Assembly: GCF_003946205.1 (NCBI RefSeq)
Contig: NZ_RHOS01000007.1
Coordinates: forward strand, 37,149-101,148
Direction of reading: 5' to 3'
Length of the DNA: 64,000 nucleotides
DNA from: Companilactobacillus keshanensis
GTDB taxonomy: Bacteria > Bacillota > Bacilli > Lactobacillales > Lactobacillaceae
Every line of letters starts with the position of its first letter. Position 1 is the first letter of the stretch. The translations under genes were made by a program, and so were the position numbers. Shown here one piece after another: positions 10,534 through 18,933 of this stretch. The notes beneath the pieces were generated by a model. It was given only the letters and a program-made list of their open reading frames with translations. It searched no databases and was not told the DNA's origin.

Positions 10534-11084
10534 TGACAGAATTAACAATTGACGAGAAATTTGCTGAAGAGCAAAAACAAGCCGATGCAGATCATCATAA
10601 ACCAACGGCCGGCGCCATGACGGGACATATTGTTTCAAATCACGCATATATCAATGTTAAATTGCATCAATTAAAATGGTTTGTTAAAGGTCCCAATGCT
10701 GAAAACTATAAATCAGTTTTAAATGACACTATCGACGAAAATAACGCTTGGTTTGACAAAATAGCCGATCAATTATTGGATGAAGGTGAATTACCACCAT
10801 CAACAATGAAAGAATATTCAGACTACACAATGATCGAAGAAAACGGTGCAAATAAATACTTGGATTCAGAAGCCATGATCCAAACAGTTGTAAATGACTT
10901 CGCAACTGATAATATGTTTGTGACACGTGCAATCAAATTAGCAGGAAATGAAGATCGTCCATTCATGGCTCAAGTATTAGTAGAATTGCTTGGCTGGAAT
11001 AATCACCAGATCCGTATTTATCAAGCTTTACTTGGCAATAGTGCTAAAGAAGGATTCGAAGATGATGAGGATGACGAAGACTAG
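10533..11084 (+). CDS. dps: Dps/ferritin-like protein with altered ferroxidase site
   Basis: The 183-residue protein belongs to the Dps family of 12-mer ferritin-like proteins that store iron and protect DNA. LHQLKWFVKGPN and the four-helix pattern identify it. Gap-free alignment with my memory of Listeria Dps keeps the ligands H45 and D75 but has K60 for the second histidine, N64 for an aspartate and D79 for the glutamate. Iron oxidation may therefore be weak or lost. The C-terminus is acidic (EDDEDDED). It is translationally coupled to the chaperone gene. Confidence 0.85.
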   Translation: MTELTIDEKFAEEQKQADADHHKPTAGAMTGHIVSNHAYINVKLHQLKWFVKGPNAENYKSVLNDTIDENNAWFDKIADQLLDEGELPPSTMKEYSDYTMIEENGANKYLDSEAMIQTVVNDFATDNMFVTRAIKLAGNEDRPFMAQVLVELLGWNNHQIRIYQALLGNSAKEGFEDDEDDED

Positions 11085-11123
11085 AGAGTAAAACGAGACG
11101 TTAAACTTTTGAGCATTACCTAG

Positions 11124-11160
11124 AATAACGAGTATGGCTATTTCTGCCATACTCGTTATT
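11124..11160 (+). terminator. Hairpin after dps
   Basis: A perfect 15-bp stem (11124-11138 with 11146-11160) with a 7-nt loop follows dps. There is no T-run after it. Confidence 0.55.
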
Positions 11161-11163
11161 CGT

Positions 11164-11236
11164 AGTAAGCGCAGGAAGTTGTCTCGTGTAGCTCGTTTCA
11201 GTAAGCGCAGAGGGTTGCCTTTCTGGAACTCGTTTC
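11164..11236. repeat. Imperfect tandem repeat, two units of 36-37 bp
   Basis: Units 11164-11199 and 11200-11236 share the start AGTAAGCGCAG and the end CTCGTTTC, with a variable middle. The repeat fills the gap between the dps hairpin and the FLP-type regulator gene. Function is unknown. Confidence 0.6.
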
Positions 11237-11285
11237 AGAAAAAAATTCAAAGCCAAAATAAATCAACAGAAAGCAGGATAGACAA

Positions 11286-11978
11286 ATGACAAAAGTTCAC
11301 GGACATGATGAAGAAACAGCAGATGACTGTTTAGATCTAGTAACGATTTTTCAATCACTACCAGAAGAAGACTTAGCAAAGATTTCTACATTAGTATCTG
11401 ATCGCCATTTCAAAGCTGGAGAATATATTTTTTCAGCAGGAGATGCCGCTGATACTTTGACGATCGTGGCCCATGGTCAGGCCAAAGTTTTCCAAATTTC
11501 TGCCAATGGTCGTGAACAGATGTTACGAGTCCTCCAAACTGGAGATTTTGATGGTGAGGCAGCCTTGTTTACTTCTAAAGATAGAACAAGTTTTGCCCAA
11601 GCTCTAATGGATACAAATGTTTGTCAGATACATCGCTCTGATTTCCAAAATATGATGAAGGCTTCACCTGATTTAGCACTAAACATGATGAATGCCTTTG
11701 GCAAGCGTCTAGTAAAGATGGAGCAACAGACAACTGAGTCGGCCGCTTCTAGTGTTGAAGGAAGATTAGCTAACTATTTGCTGGAAACAGGTGCTGGATT
11801 AAAGCAAGCTCAATTCGTTTTGCCTTTGAAGAAGAAGGATATTGCAACTTATCTAGGTACTACTCCGGAGACGATAAGTCGTAAGTTAACATCATTAGAT
11901 AAGCAGGGCTTGATCGAAAAGAAGACTAATTCCGAGATTAAGATTCTTGATTCTGATGGGTTGGCAATGGTTGAATAA
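11286..11978 (+). CDS. Crp/Fnr-family regulator, FLP type
   Basis: The 230-residue protein has an N-terminal cyclic-nucleotide-binding-like fold and a C-terminal HTH (DIATYLGTTPETISRKLTSL). The recognition helix holds E195-x-x-S198-R199, the FNR signature for TTGA half-sites. There is no cysteine cluster for an Fe-S centre. Two cysteines, C15 and C113, are spaced much like the redox-active pair of Lactobacillus casei FLP. It lies just downstream of genes with perfect FNR boxes, its likely targets. Thiol redox sensing is inference. Confidence 0.88.
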   Translation: MTKVHGHDEETADDCLDLVTIFQSLPEEDLAKISTLVSDRHFKAGEYIFSAGDAADTLTIVAHGQAKVFQISANGREQMLRVLQTGDFDGEAALFTSKDRTSFAQALMDTNVCQIHRSDFQNMMKASPDLALNMMNAFGKRLVKMEQQTTESAASSVEGRLANYLLETGAGLKQAQFVLPLKKKDIATYLGTTPETISRKLTSLDKQGLIEKKTNSEIKILDSDGLAMVE

Positions 11979-11981
11979 AAA

Positions 11982-12018
11982 AACAGTATTCGCAAAGTAT
12001 GCGGATACTGTTTTATTT
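11982..12018. terminator. Bidirectional terminator
   Basis: Arms 11982-11993 and 12001-12012 pair with one wobble, with A-run before and T-run after. It separates the regulator from the convergent deiminase gene. Confidence 0.85.
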
Positions 12019-12984
12019 TTTAATTAAGAATCTTGAAGGGACTTCCCAGGTTAGACAATGTATCGATCCACCAGTGGTGGCTAATTTGCCTATTCTAATG
12101 GGGATGATTTTCTTGTTAGTATTCTTTTTAACTATTCTCATTGCCTTAGTATCATTTTTTAAACCGTATTGAGGGAAATAAATATTATCTTTGGTTTCTA
12201 GCATATTAATGTATAAACCTTTTGCAGAAGCAATATGTTTATCATATTGGCCTTTGGCAGTATAAGAGGAAGGGACAGTTATGAATTTTATTTGTGGATC
12301 TTTAGTGATTATTTCTTTTTTAAGTTTTTGAAGAAGACCAGGTTCATAACTAAAATCACTTATTAATAGTTTATTAGGTGCAATGAATTTTACCATACCA
12401 TCACTATGACCTAGTACGTCTCCAGGTTCTTTGGAAATAATAATGACTTTGCTTATATTCAATTTATCTTCTAGTTCTTGAATTACTTCTGTATGTGACC
12501 AATCTGGATTGTCTTTGAATATTTGATTAGTGGCGATAATTGTCTCCTTGCCGTTCCATTGGATATTACCACCATCGACTATAAGATCAGATTTTATATA
12601 ATGATATTTCCCTTTTAAGAATCTAGTGAATTGACGGTTTAAGTAACTACTGTCGCTTTTCTTTAGATAACTGGGGGAATATTTGAATTTAACCATCTTA
12701 GTAGTTATAACCGGTGCTACATCACGTATCCAAATATCTGGATAATTGAAATTTTTTGTTTGAAGGTTCGGATGGTTATGAGATAAGGTATAAAAATTAT
12801 CAGTCGAGCTGCTTTTCATTTGAAGATTTTTATTGAAGTTCAATAGGCTTTTTTTAAATGGTTGATAGTATGTATCTTTTGGATCAGGCATACTTGTAAA
12901 AATTGTTTCTGCCTTTGCAGTTATTTCTAGGCTTTGAGATAGCCCTAGAATTAATAGTGCTATCGTTAAAATTTTCTTTTTAAT
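12013..12984 (-). CDS. Secreted agmatine/peptidyl-arginine deiminase-like protein, apparent AUU start
   Basis: The family motifs of the PAD/agmatine deiminase fold are present: DIWIRDVAP, VDGGN, GHSDGMVKF and a C-terminal GGSIHCLTW with the catalytic cysteine. The first ATG (12891) lacks a Shine-Dalgarno and would cut off family sequence (TIFTSMPDP). The same frame runs upstream for 31 codons and encodes a clear signal peptide: KKK, a hydrophobic core and a TAKA cleavage site. A perfect AAGGAG lies 6 nt before an ATT codon at 12984-12982. A stop at 13002-13000 leaves no ATG, GTG or TTG. Either AUU is the start or the start codon has mutated. The substrate is unknown. Confidence 0.72.
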   Translation of the reverse strand: MKKKILTIALLILGLSQSLEITAKAETIFTSMPDPKDTYYQPFKKSLLNFNKNLQMKSSSTDNFYTLSHNHPNLQTKNFNYPDIWIRDVAPVITTKMVKFKYSPSYLKKSDSSYLNRQFTRFLKGKYHYIKSDLIVDGGNIQWNGKETIIATNQIFKDNPDWSHTEVIQELEDKLNISKVIIISKEPGDVLGHSDGMVKFIAPNKLLISDFSYEPGLLQKLKKEIITKDPQIKFITVPSSYTAKGQYDKHIASAKGLYINMLETKDNIYFPQYGLKNDTKAMRIVKKNTNKKIIPIRIGKLATTGGSIHCLTWEVPSRFLIKK

Positions 12985-13120
12985 AGTTTGCTCCTTTGGC
13001 TAAAAAGAGTATAACAGCACCTTTTTTATTATATTTTTATAAAAAATATAAAGCCGGTATTAAAGCATAAAATCATTCTTGACAGACTTTGTTTAATAAA
13101 TTAATTAAATATTTATATAA

Positions 13121-13154
13121 AAAAGCAGGGCCAACTTAAGTTGGCTCTGCTTTT
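13121..13154 (-). terminator. Terminator of the ElaA/MarR unit
   Basis: A near-perfect 34-bp palindrome (arms 13121-13137 and 13138-13154) with A-runs that read as T on the minus strand. It overlaps the stop codon of the acetyltransferase gene. Confidence 0.75.
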
Positions 13155-13584
13155 ACATTTGTAAGATCATTTTTACATGAGGTGTAGTGTTGAATAAAAA
13201 TTCTTCACCAATACGTTCGAATTTAAATTTTTCATAGAATTCTTGGACGTAAGATTGAGCTTCAATTTCAATTCTTGAACCAGGAAAGTTACGTTTGATA
13301 AATATCAATATCTCACGTACCAATGATTTACCCAAACCAGTTCCACGTTGAGAATTATCAGTCACAACTCGGCCAAAACTGATGTGATCGTTTTCTTTGA
13401 ACACTCTGGCATAGGCTACTAATTCATTATCGAGATATTTAAAGATATGAAAGGATTCAAGATCAAGATCGTCCACTTCTTTATATAGTCGAGTTTGTTC
13501 TAGAACAAAAACTTTTTGACGTAGTTTATAAATATCGAATAATTCTCTAGTTGATAATTCTTTAAATGTTTTGATTTCCCACAT
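13153..13584 (-). CDS. GNAT acetyltransferase, ElaA family
   Basis: The 143-residue protein resembles ElaA: an N-terminal LYKLRQKVFVLEQ-type segment, then the acetyl-CoA site RVVTDNSQRGTGLGKSL. The substrate of this family is unknown. It starts 2 bp after the MarR gene, so the two form one transcript under MarR control. Confidence 0.82.
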   Translation of the reverse strand: MWEIKTFKELSTRELFDIYKLRQKVFVLEQTRLYKEVDDLDLESFHIFKYLDNELVAYARVFKENDHISFGRVVTDNSQRGTGLGKSLVREILIFIKRNFPGSRIEIEAQSYVQEFYEKFKFERIGEEFLFNTTPHVKMILQM

Positions 13585-13586
13585 GA

Positions 13587-14030
13587 TTAATCCTCACTTT
13601 CATTCTCAAATAAAATATCGTAGGCGGTAGTGAGCGACTTATAAAGCCGTTCTTGTTGATTTACGGATATATTTGCCACTAATTGCTGAATTTGTTTATT
13701 AGAGTCATCATCAATTTGATCAAATAAATTTTGTCCAGCTTTTGTTAGTAGTAGAAATTTAGAACGAGCATCCTTTTTTGAGTCATGCTTAGTTACTAAA
13801 TTTAGTTTAACTAGTTTATTGATGATCCGGCTAGTATAACTGGCATCCATATCTAAATTGTTGGCAACTTCCATAGGTGTCAATTCATCGTGACTACCGA
13901 TTTCTAGTAGAACGCGTGATTCTTGAAAACTAAAGTCAGTATTGAATACTTGCTTGTTTAATAATCCTAATCTATCAGTGTATTTTCGATTGAAAGAACG
14001 TATTTCGTTGATTTCTTTTTGTGAAAGCAT
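13587..14030 (-). CDS. MarR-family transcriptional regulator
   Basis: The 147-residue protein has the MarR winged-helix core (TPMEVANNLDMDASYTSRIINKLVKLNLV, then the KKDARSKFLLLT wing). It is first in a two-gene unit with the ElaA-type acetyltransferase. Two 13-bp palindromes cover its promoter, which suggests self-repression relieved by a ligand. Confidence 0.87.
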   Translation of the reverse strand: MLSQKEINEIRSFNRKYTDRLGLLNKQVFNTDFSFQESRVLLEIGSHDELTPMEVANNLDMDASYTSRIINKLVKLNLVTKHDSKKDARSKFLLLTKAGQNLFDQIDDDSNKQIQQLVANISVNQQERLYKSLTTAYDILFENESED

Positions 14031-14046
14031 AAGCGATCTCCTTTAC

Positions 14047-14086
14047 TGGACAATGTCCATTATAGTTATTTATTGGACTTTGTCCA
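14047..14086 (-). promoter_or_regulatory. MarR promoter with two operator palindromes
   Basis: On the minus strand a TGGACA -35 (14086-14081) and TATAAT -10 (14064-14059) are 16 bp apart. TGGACAAAGTCCA (14086-14074) covers the -35 and TGGACATTGTCCA (14059-14047) abuts the -10. The two palindromes are 27 bp apart, start to start. Confidence 0.75.
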
Positions 14087-14093
14087 GTACTTT

Positions 14094-14132
14094 TTTGCAA
14101 AAAAATAAAAGAACTTAATAAGCTCTTTTATT
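14094..14132 (-). terminator. Terminator of the VOC protein gene
   Basis: Arms 14104-14116 and 14120-14132 form a 13-bp stem with one mismatch. A run of A at 14096-14103 reads as a T-run on the minus strand. Confidence 0.75.
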
Positions 14133-14160
14133 TATTAGTTTGGAGCACTAAAATTCATTT

Positions 14161-14622
14161 TTAACTATGATCTACACTTTTTGACCAAGGCGATGTGTGT
14201 AACATCCAATTAATTCCGTACTTATCAGTGAAACCGCCCATTTTTCCACCCCAGAATTGTTCTTCGAAAGGCATAGTGATTTCTACATCATCAGATTTTT
14301 CTAATTTCTCGTAAAAATCATCTGCGGCCTTAGCACTTTCTGGATCTTCACTGTTGATATCAAGTAACAGTGAAACTTGTCCTGATGGTTCAGAATTTCC
14401 TGTAAAAGCATCAGCACATTCAACTTTCATACCTAAGATCGTGAATCCAGCATGCATGGTTAAATCATCTAAATTAACGCCTTCAGGAATATCGAATTCT
14501 TTAGCCTGTTCAGGTTTAGGACTTAATCGATAAACTTCAGTAGCACCAAAGACTTCCTGATAGTATTCAATAGCTGATTTAGCATTTTTAAAAGCAAAAT
14601 ATGGATAGATTTGTGATTGCAT
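14161..14622 (-). CDS. VOC/glyoxalase-superfamily protein (PhnB-like)
   Basis: The 153-residue protein belongs to the PhnB-like branch of the vicinal oxygen chelate fold (IYPYFAFKNAKSAIEYYQEVFGATEV, later KYGINWMLHTS). Members of this branch are mostly of unknown function and often lack full metal sites. The start at 14622 is preferred over an ATG 18 codons upstream because GGAG lies 8 nt before it and the family begins here. Confidence 0.8.
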   Translation of the reverse strand: MQSQIYPYFAFKNAKSAIEYYQEVFGATEVYRLSPKPEQAKEFDIPEGVNLDDLTMHAGFTILGMKVECADAFTGNSEPSGQVSLLLDINSEDPESAKAADDFYEKLEKSDDVEITMPFEEQFWGGKMGGFTDKYGINWMLHTSPWSKSVDHS

Positions 14623-14817
14623 ATGTCCATCTCCGTATTCGATTTGATGGCTAAATTGTATCAGATTATTAGGCAAGAATTATCATAATGTTTAATAAAT
14701 TTTGGAAAAGTTTTTTAAGCTCATATTCGTGTTATACCAATGGATTGATAAGCCTCTATTTTTGAATTATGCCTATAAAAATGGTAATATTATATAACTA
14801 AAAATTTCGAGGTTAAT

Positions 14818-17124
14818 ATGACAGAAAAATCTGAAATTAAGCAATTAGATGAAAAACAAATAGAGCAAGCACATTTAGATGATGTGGTTGAAAAAATAAA
14901 AGCTTCTGAAAGCAAATTGGAAGAACATATCAATGTGGCCGAGGAAGATTTGAAAGTCATTAATGATGCTTTTGATGATATCCATGTAGGTATGGATGGC
15001 GATGCTATTTCGATGGATGCAGCTTTATCTATTCATGCACAGCAACAAATGCTTGATGAGCGTAATAATAGTTGGCATCAATCACAACAACGTTTAGGCG
15101 TCTTAAAGCGTCTGGAAAAAACACCGTTCTTTGCTAGATTGGATTTTCAAGAAAAGGGTGAACCTAAGAAAGAAAAAATCTATATCGGTCTAACTTCGTT
15201 CACTGATAAAGCAGATCATTTCTTGGTTTATGACTGGCGTGCACCAATTTCTTCTATCTATTATGATGGGAAACTTGGGGATGTTGAATATCAGACACCT
15301 GATGGATTGCAACATGTTGAGTTATTCTTAAAACGTCAATTCTTAGTAGAAAATGGTAAAATTCAAGCCTATTTTGATACCCAAGAAACAATTGGCGACC
15401 AAATGCTTTTGGAAGTTTTGGATGGTAAGTCCTCAACTCACATGAAAGGTATTGTTAAGACAATTCAAGCCGAACAAAATAAGATCATTCGTGATACTAA
15501 GTCACGACTCTTGTTTGTACAAGGTGCAGCCGGATCAGGTAAGACGTCTGCCATTTTGCAACGAATTGCCTTCTTATTGTATAGATATCGTGGAACTTTG
15601 ACATCAAGTCAGGTCGTTATGTTTTCACCAAATATGTTATTTAATGACTATATTCAAAACGTTTTACCTGAAATGGGTGAACAAAATATGGTTCAGATGA
15701 CATATGGTCAATATTTGGCTCGTCGTCTACCTAATATTTCAATGGAAAGTCTCTCACAGAGATTTGAGAAACAAGATAATCCAGTTAATAAAAATATTTC
15801 GAAATTTGTTTCCGATATTGAATTTTACAAAATTTTGACTAATTACGGTAAGCTACTGAATGAAAGTGGAGTTAGTTTTAAAAACATTAATTTCAAAGGC
15901 AAGGTCTTTATTTCAAAAGAACGAATTGCAGAAATTTATTATAGTTTTGGCGAACAATATAATTTAGGAAATCGTTTGGATGCTACAGTGGAACGTCTAC
16001 AAAAGATGTTGCGTCGTAAAGTTGGCTCAGAGATGCGTTCAAAGTGGGTTGAAGAGCAGATCGAAGATTTGAGTCAAGAACAATTGAAGATGCTTTATAA
16101 TACATCTGATCAAGAATTTAAGAATGGCGACGAGGAGCAAAGATTCTTAGCTCGTAAGATAGTTATGGCAGCAATGCAAAAAGTTTATAGCCAAATTAAT
16201 CATTTGAGATTCTTGAGCGTTTCGACTAATTACTTAAACTTTTTGAGAGCTGTACCTAAAATCACTGATTTGAGCAAACAGGGGATTACTGAAGAACAAT
16301 GGAAAAACTATGTCGATGAGTTCATTGAGATGTTTAATGATAAGCAGATTTCGATGGATAATTTGAGTCCCTATTTATACTTATATGACTTGGTAACTGG
16401 TAAACATGGTGAACTTGATATGAAGTTTGTCTTTATTGATGAAATTCAAGATTATACACCATTCCAATTGGCCTATTTGAAGTATAAATTTCCTCGTGCA
16501 CGTTACACTATGCTGGGTGATTTGAATCAATCGATCTTTACTAAGAAGAATAGTCAAACCCTATTGTCAGAGGTTCAAGGATTATTTGATCCTGATGCTA
16601 CTCGAGTAGTTCAATTGACTCATTCATATCGTTCTACTAAACAAATTACGGATTATACCAAAGCAATTCTGACTAATGGGCAAAAAATTGAACCATTTAA
16701 TCGTGATGGTGATTTGCCCAATGTTATGATTTCAAATAATGAAACAGAAGCCCTGGATAATGTTGTTGGACAATTAAAAGAAAATGATCAAAGTCACTTT
16801 ACAACAGCGATTATTACTAAGAGTTTGAAAGAATCAGAAGATGTGCAGAAAATGTTATTGGATCAAGGTATTGAAGCCACTTGGATCCGTTCTGAAAATC
16901 AACGTTTAGCCACAGGTACAATTGTTTTACCATCATATTTAGCTAAAGGTTTGGAATTCGATGCAGTTATTATGTGGGATGCTTCCGAAAAGAAATTTGA
17001 TGAAGATGAGCAACAATTGGTTTATACAATTGCCTCACGTGCTATGCATAAGTTGACGATTACTGCTATTGGTGAACTATCAGAGCTATTACAACGAGTA
17101 CCAGAAAAATATTATAGGAAATAA
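14818..17124 (+). CDS. helD: RNA polymerase recycling motor HelD (UvrD-like)
   Basis: The 768-residue protein is a superfamily 1 NTPase of the HelD group, which removes RNA polymerase from stalled or terminated complexes. A charged coiled-coil N-terminal arm covers roughly residues 1-90. The Walker A motif GAAGSGKT is at 236-243. The motif II-like FIDEIQDY and a motif IV-like THSYRST follow. Length matches Gram-positive HelD. It is monocistronic with a strong terminator. Confidence 0.88.
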   Translation: MTEKSEIKQLDEKQIEQAHLDDVVEKIKASESKLEEHINVAEEDLKVINDAFDDIHVGMDGDAISMDAALSIHAQQQMLDERNNSWHQSQQRLGVLKRLEKTPFFARLDFQEKGEPKKEKIYIGLTSFTDKADHFLVYDWRAPISSIYYDGKLGDVEYQTPDGLQHVELFLKRQFLVENGKIQAYFDTQETIGDQMLLEVLDGKSSTHMKGIVKTIQAEQNKIIRDTKSRLLFVQGAAGSGKTSAILQRIAFLLYRYRGTLTSSQVVMFSPNMLFNDYIQNVLPEMGEQNMVQMTYGQYLARRLPNISMESLSQRFEKQDNPVNKNISKFVSDIEFYKILTNYGKLLNESGVSFKNINFKGKVFISKERIAEIYYSFGEQYNLGNRLDATVERLQKMLRRKVGSEMRSKWVEEQIEDLSQEQLKMLYNTSDQEFKNGDEEQRFLARKIVMAAMQKVYSQINHLRFLSVSTNYLNFLRAVPKITDLSKQGITEEQWKNYVDEFIEMFNDKQISMDNLSPYLYLYDLVTGKHGELDMKFVFIDEIQDYTPFQLAYLKYKFPRARYTMLGDLNQSIFTKKNSQTLLSEVQGLFDPDATRVVQLTHSYRSTKQITDYTKAILTNGQKIEPFNRDGDLPNVMISNNETEALDNVVGQLKENDQSHFTTAIITKSLKESEDVQKMLLDQGIEATWIRSENQRLATGTIVLPSYLAKGLEFDAVIMWDASEKKFDEDEQQLVYTIASRAMHKLTITAIGELSELLQRVPEKYYRK

Positions 17125-17156
17125 AAAACGCAACTGTCAGGCGACAGTTGCGTTTT
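17125..17156. terminator. Bidirectional terminator after helD
   Basis: A perfect 14-bp stem (17125-17138 with 17143-17156) and AGGC loop. It also encodes the last codons of the convergent minus-strand gene. Confidence 0.88.
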
Positions 17157-17523
17157 GCATTACTTGAATTTTATTCACTCGCAGAACTGGGTTGAAGTCA
17201 TCCATACGATTATTTGGTGAGGCAAATTTAATATAGATTCTTATCAACTTATTATTTTTGGTTTGACCAATGAAGTACTCTCCTTGATCGTCAACACCTT
17301 GGTTGTCGGTGATTTTTTTCAACGACAGATATGGGTGAGACTTTAGGAACTTCTTGCTTTTATTATCATAACCATACTTTTCAGAATCGCTCTGTTTCAA
17401 AACAGTTGAAGTTTCGTTTAGAACGCGATTGCGTATGGCAAGATTTGAAGATAGCAATGAGGCCATAGGGATAAAAGCAATCAAAAAAACTGTGGCGATT
17501 GTTGACAGAATTATTTTGTTCAA
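17137..17523 (-). CDS. Small membrane-anchored or exported protein, unknown function
   Basis: The 128-residue protein has one N-terminal hydrophobic segment (about residues 3-25) that is a signal peptide or anchor. A lysine-rich extracellular part without a motif I recognise follows. The DUF-like pattern of a signal plus about 100 residues is common in lactobacilli. Its final codons lie inside the shared terminator stem. It follows the GPP34-like gene after 87 bp on the same strand. Confidence 0.6.
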   Translation of the reverse strand: MNKIILSTIATVFLIAFIPMASLLSSNLAIRNRVLNETSTVLKQSDSEKYGYDNKSKKFLKSHPYLSLKKITDNQGVDDQGEYFIGQTKNNKLIRIYIKFASPNNRMDDFNPVLRVNKIQVMQNATVA

Positions 17524-17610
17524 TTCGATCCTCCATAGTTAGTGCTTCCAGCTAGATGATACCACCAAAAGAGGATTGAAAATTATTTAAGTTTTTCTGA
17601 AAAATATAGT

Positions 17611-18246
17611 CTAACTTAATAATGTCAAAATAACTCTGCTTAATCTTTTTGATAACTCAAGTAATTTTTCGTAAGTTGGATCATCTTTAGATTTTTCAAG
17701 TTTAGTTTTGATCTGTTTTTGTTCAAAGGATGAGAAATAGGTCTTTAAGTCATGATTTCCATAGAGTACGACTAATAAGGCAAAAGTTTCTGGAGAAATT
17801 TTGTCCGCAGTTAGAATCTCTTTTCTGACTTCGGATACTAATTCTTGTTTGACTCTGATATCGGGAATATAGTTGTTAGTTTTGAAAACTAGGCCAGTAG
17901 TAGCCTTAGTTACATCAACTTTTGTAACTAATGAATCACCGATTTCGTTATAGATCTGTTTAGTGATATTTTCTTTAGTCGCCATCGCTCTGAGTACGTG
18001 TGTCACACTCTTACCCTGATTACGATTGATGATCTGGAAAAATTCATTTAGATATGTCTTATCGTCTGGCAAAACCTTATTGATGATGACACTATTATCG
18101 GTTAGATCAATAATGTCGTTTAAAGCTAGATCAAAAAAGGAACTCGCAGCCAAGTAAGCACGTCGTCTAGTATTTTTGAAAATGCGAATGCTGCCTTTTT
18201 CATTGCACGATAAAATAAAATATTTTTGAGGAATATTTAAATTCAT
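17611..18246 (-). CDS. GPP34 (Golgi phosphoprotein 3)-like protein
   Basis: The 211-residue protein is mostly helical and soluble. The pattern of an N-terminal RAYLAASSFFDLALNDIIDL segment, the central LPDDKTYLNEFFQII and the C-terminal PDIRVKQELVSEVRKEIL...FALLVVLYG resembles the GPP34 fold. In eukaryotes that fold binds phosphoinositide; bacterial members are of unknown function. It begins 10 bp after the SGNH hydrolase gene, so they are co-transcribed. The assignment is from memory of the family pattern. Confidence 0.5.
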   Translation of the reverse strand: MNLNIPQKYFILSCNEKGSIRIFKNTRRRAYLAASSFFDLALNDIIDLTDNSVIINKVLPDDKTYLNEFFQIINRNQGKSVTHVLRAMATKENITKQIYNEIGDSLVTKVDVTKATTGLVFKTNNYIPDIRVKQELVSEVRKEILTADKISPETFALLVVLYGNHDLKTYFSSFEQKQIKTKLEKSKDDPTYEKLLELSKRLSRVILTLLS

Positions 18247-18256
18247 ATGGTGCTCC

Positions 18257-18841
18257 TTAATTAGATACTAGCTCAGACTGTTTGGCTAGCGTCAGTTTGA
18301 TTTGTGGTACTAATAATTCTTCTAATAGGTTGTAACCTTTGCTGGTGAAGTGCAAACCATCAGTCTGCAATAGTTTTTGAACTGAATTGGAATTAGACAT
18401 TTCGTGCAATAGATCAATATAAGCAATATCTGACTCTTTTCCAATGTGTTCAGTGACTAAATCAAATTGCAATTGTCTGGTCCAAGGACGACTAGGTACT
18501 TTGTGCCAATCTGTGTATGGCGGTGAAAGTAAAACGATTTTATCTTTGCCAACGGTATCGATGATAGTTGATAGGTTTGAAGCAAACTTTCCGGGCTTGA
18601 TCTCGTCGCTAGTTGAGATATCGTTAGCGCCAAAGCCAAGAATCAATAAATCGGGATGCAGATCCAAAATATTCTGTTGAATATTTGAAACAGCATTACT
18701 AGTCTTATATCCTGGGATCGATAAGTTTATCACTTTGTCTTCAGGAAAATGCTTACTGATACGATCGGTCAATGCATCAGTGATTTTTCCGTCTGAATAA
18801 CCGGCGAAAATCGAATCTCCGAATAATACTATTTTTTTCAT
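18257..18841 (-). CDS. SGNH/GDSL-family hydrolase
   Basis: The 194-residue protein has the SGNH blocks: FGDSIFAGY (nucleophile Ser in block I), GFGANDIS (block III) and DGLHFTSKGY (block V with Asp and His). There is no signal peptide, so it is cytoplasmic. Members are esterases or acetyl esterases acting on lipids or carbohydrates. It is first in an operon with the GPP34-like gene. Confidence 0.85.
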   Translation of the reverse strand: MKKIVLFGDSIFAGYSDGKITDALTDRISKHFPEDKVINLSIPGYKTSNAVSNIQQNILDLHPDLLILGFGANDISTSDEIKPGKFASNLSTIIDTVGKDKIVLLSPPYTDWHKVPSRPWTRQLQFDLVTEHIGKESDIAYIDLLHEMSNSNSVQKLLQTDGLHFTSKGYNLLEELLVPQIKLTLAKQSELVSN

Positions 18842-18933
18842 ATGTGTTCCTTCTAAAAAATGTTCTATACTATACTAGAATACCAGAAAATTGGTAAAAG
18901 TTAATTAACTATTAGGTAAGTAGGTTCATAATT

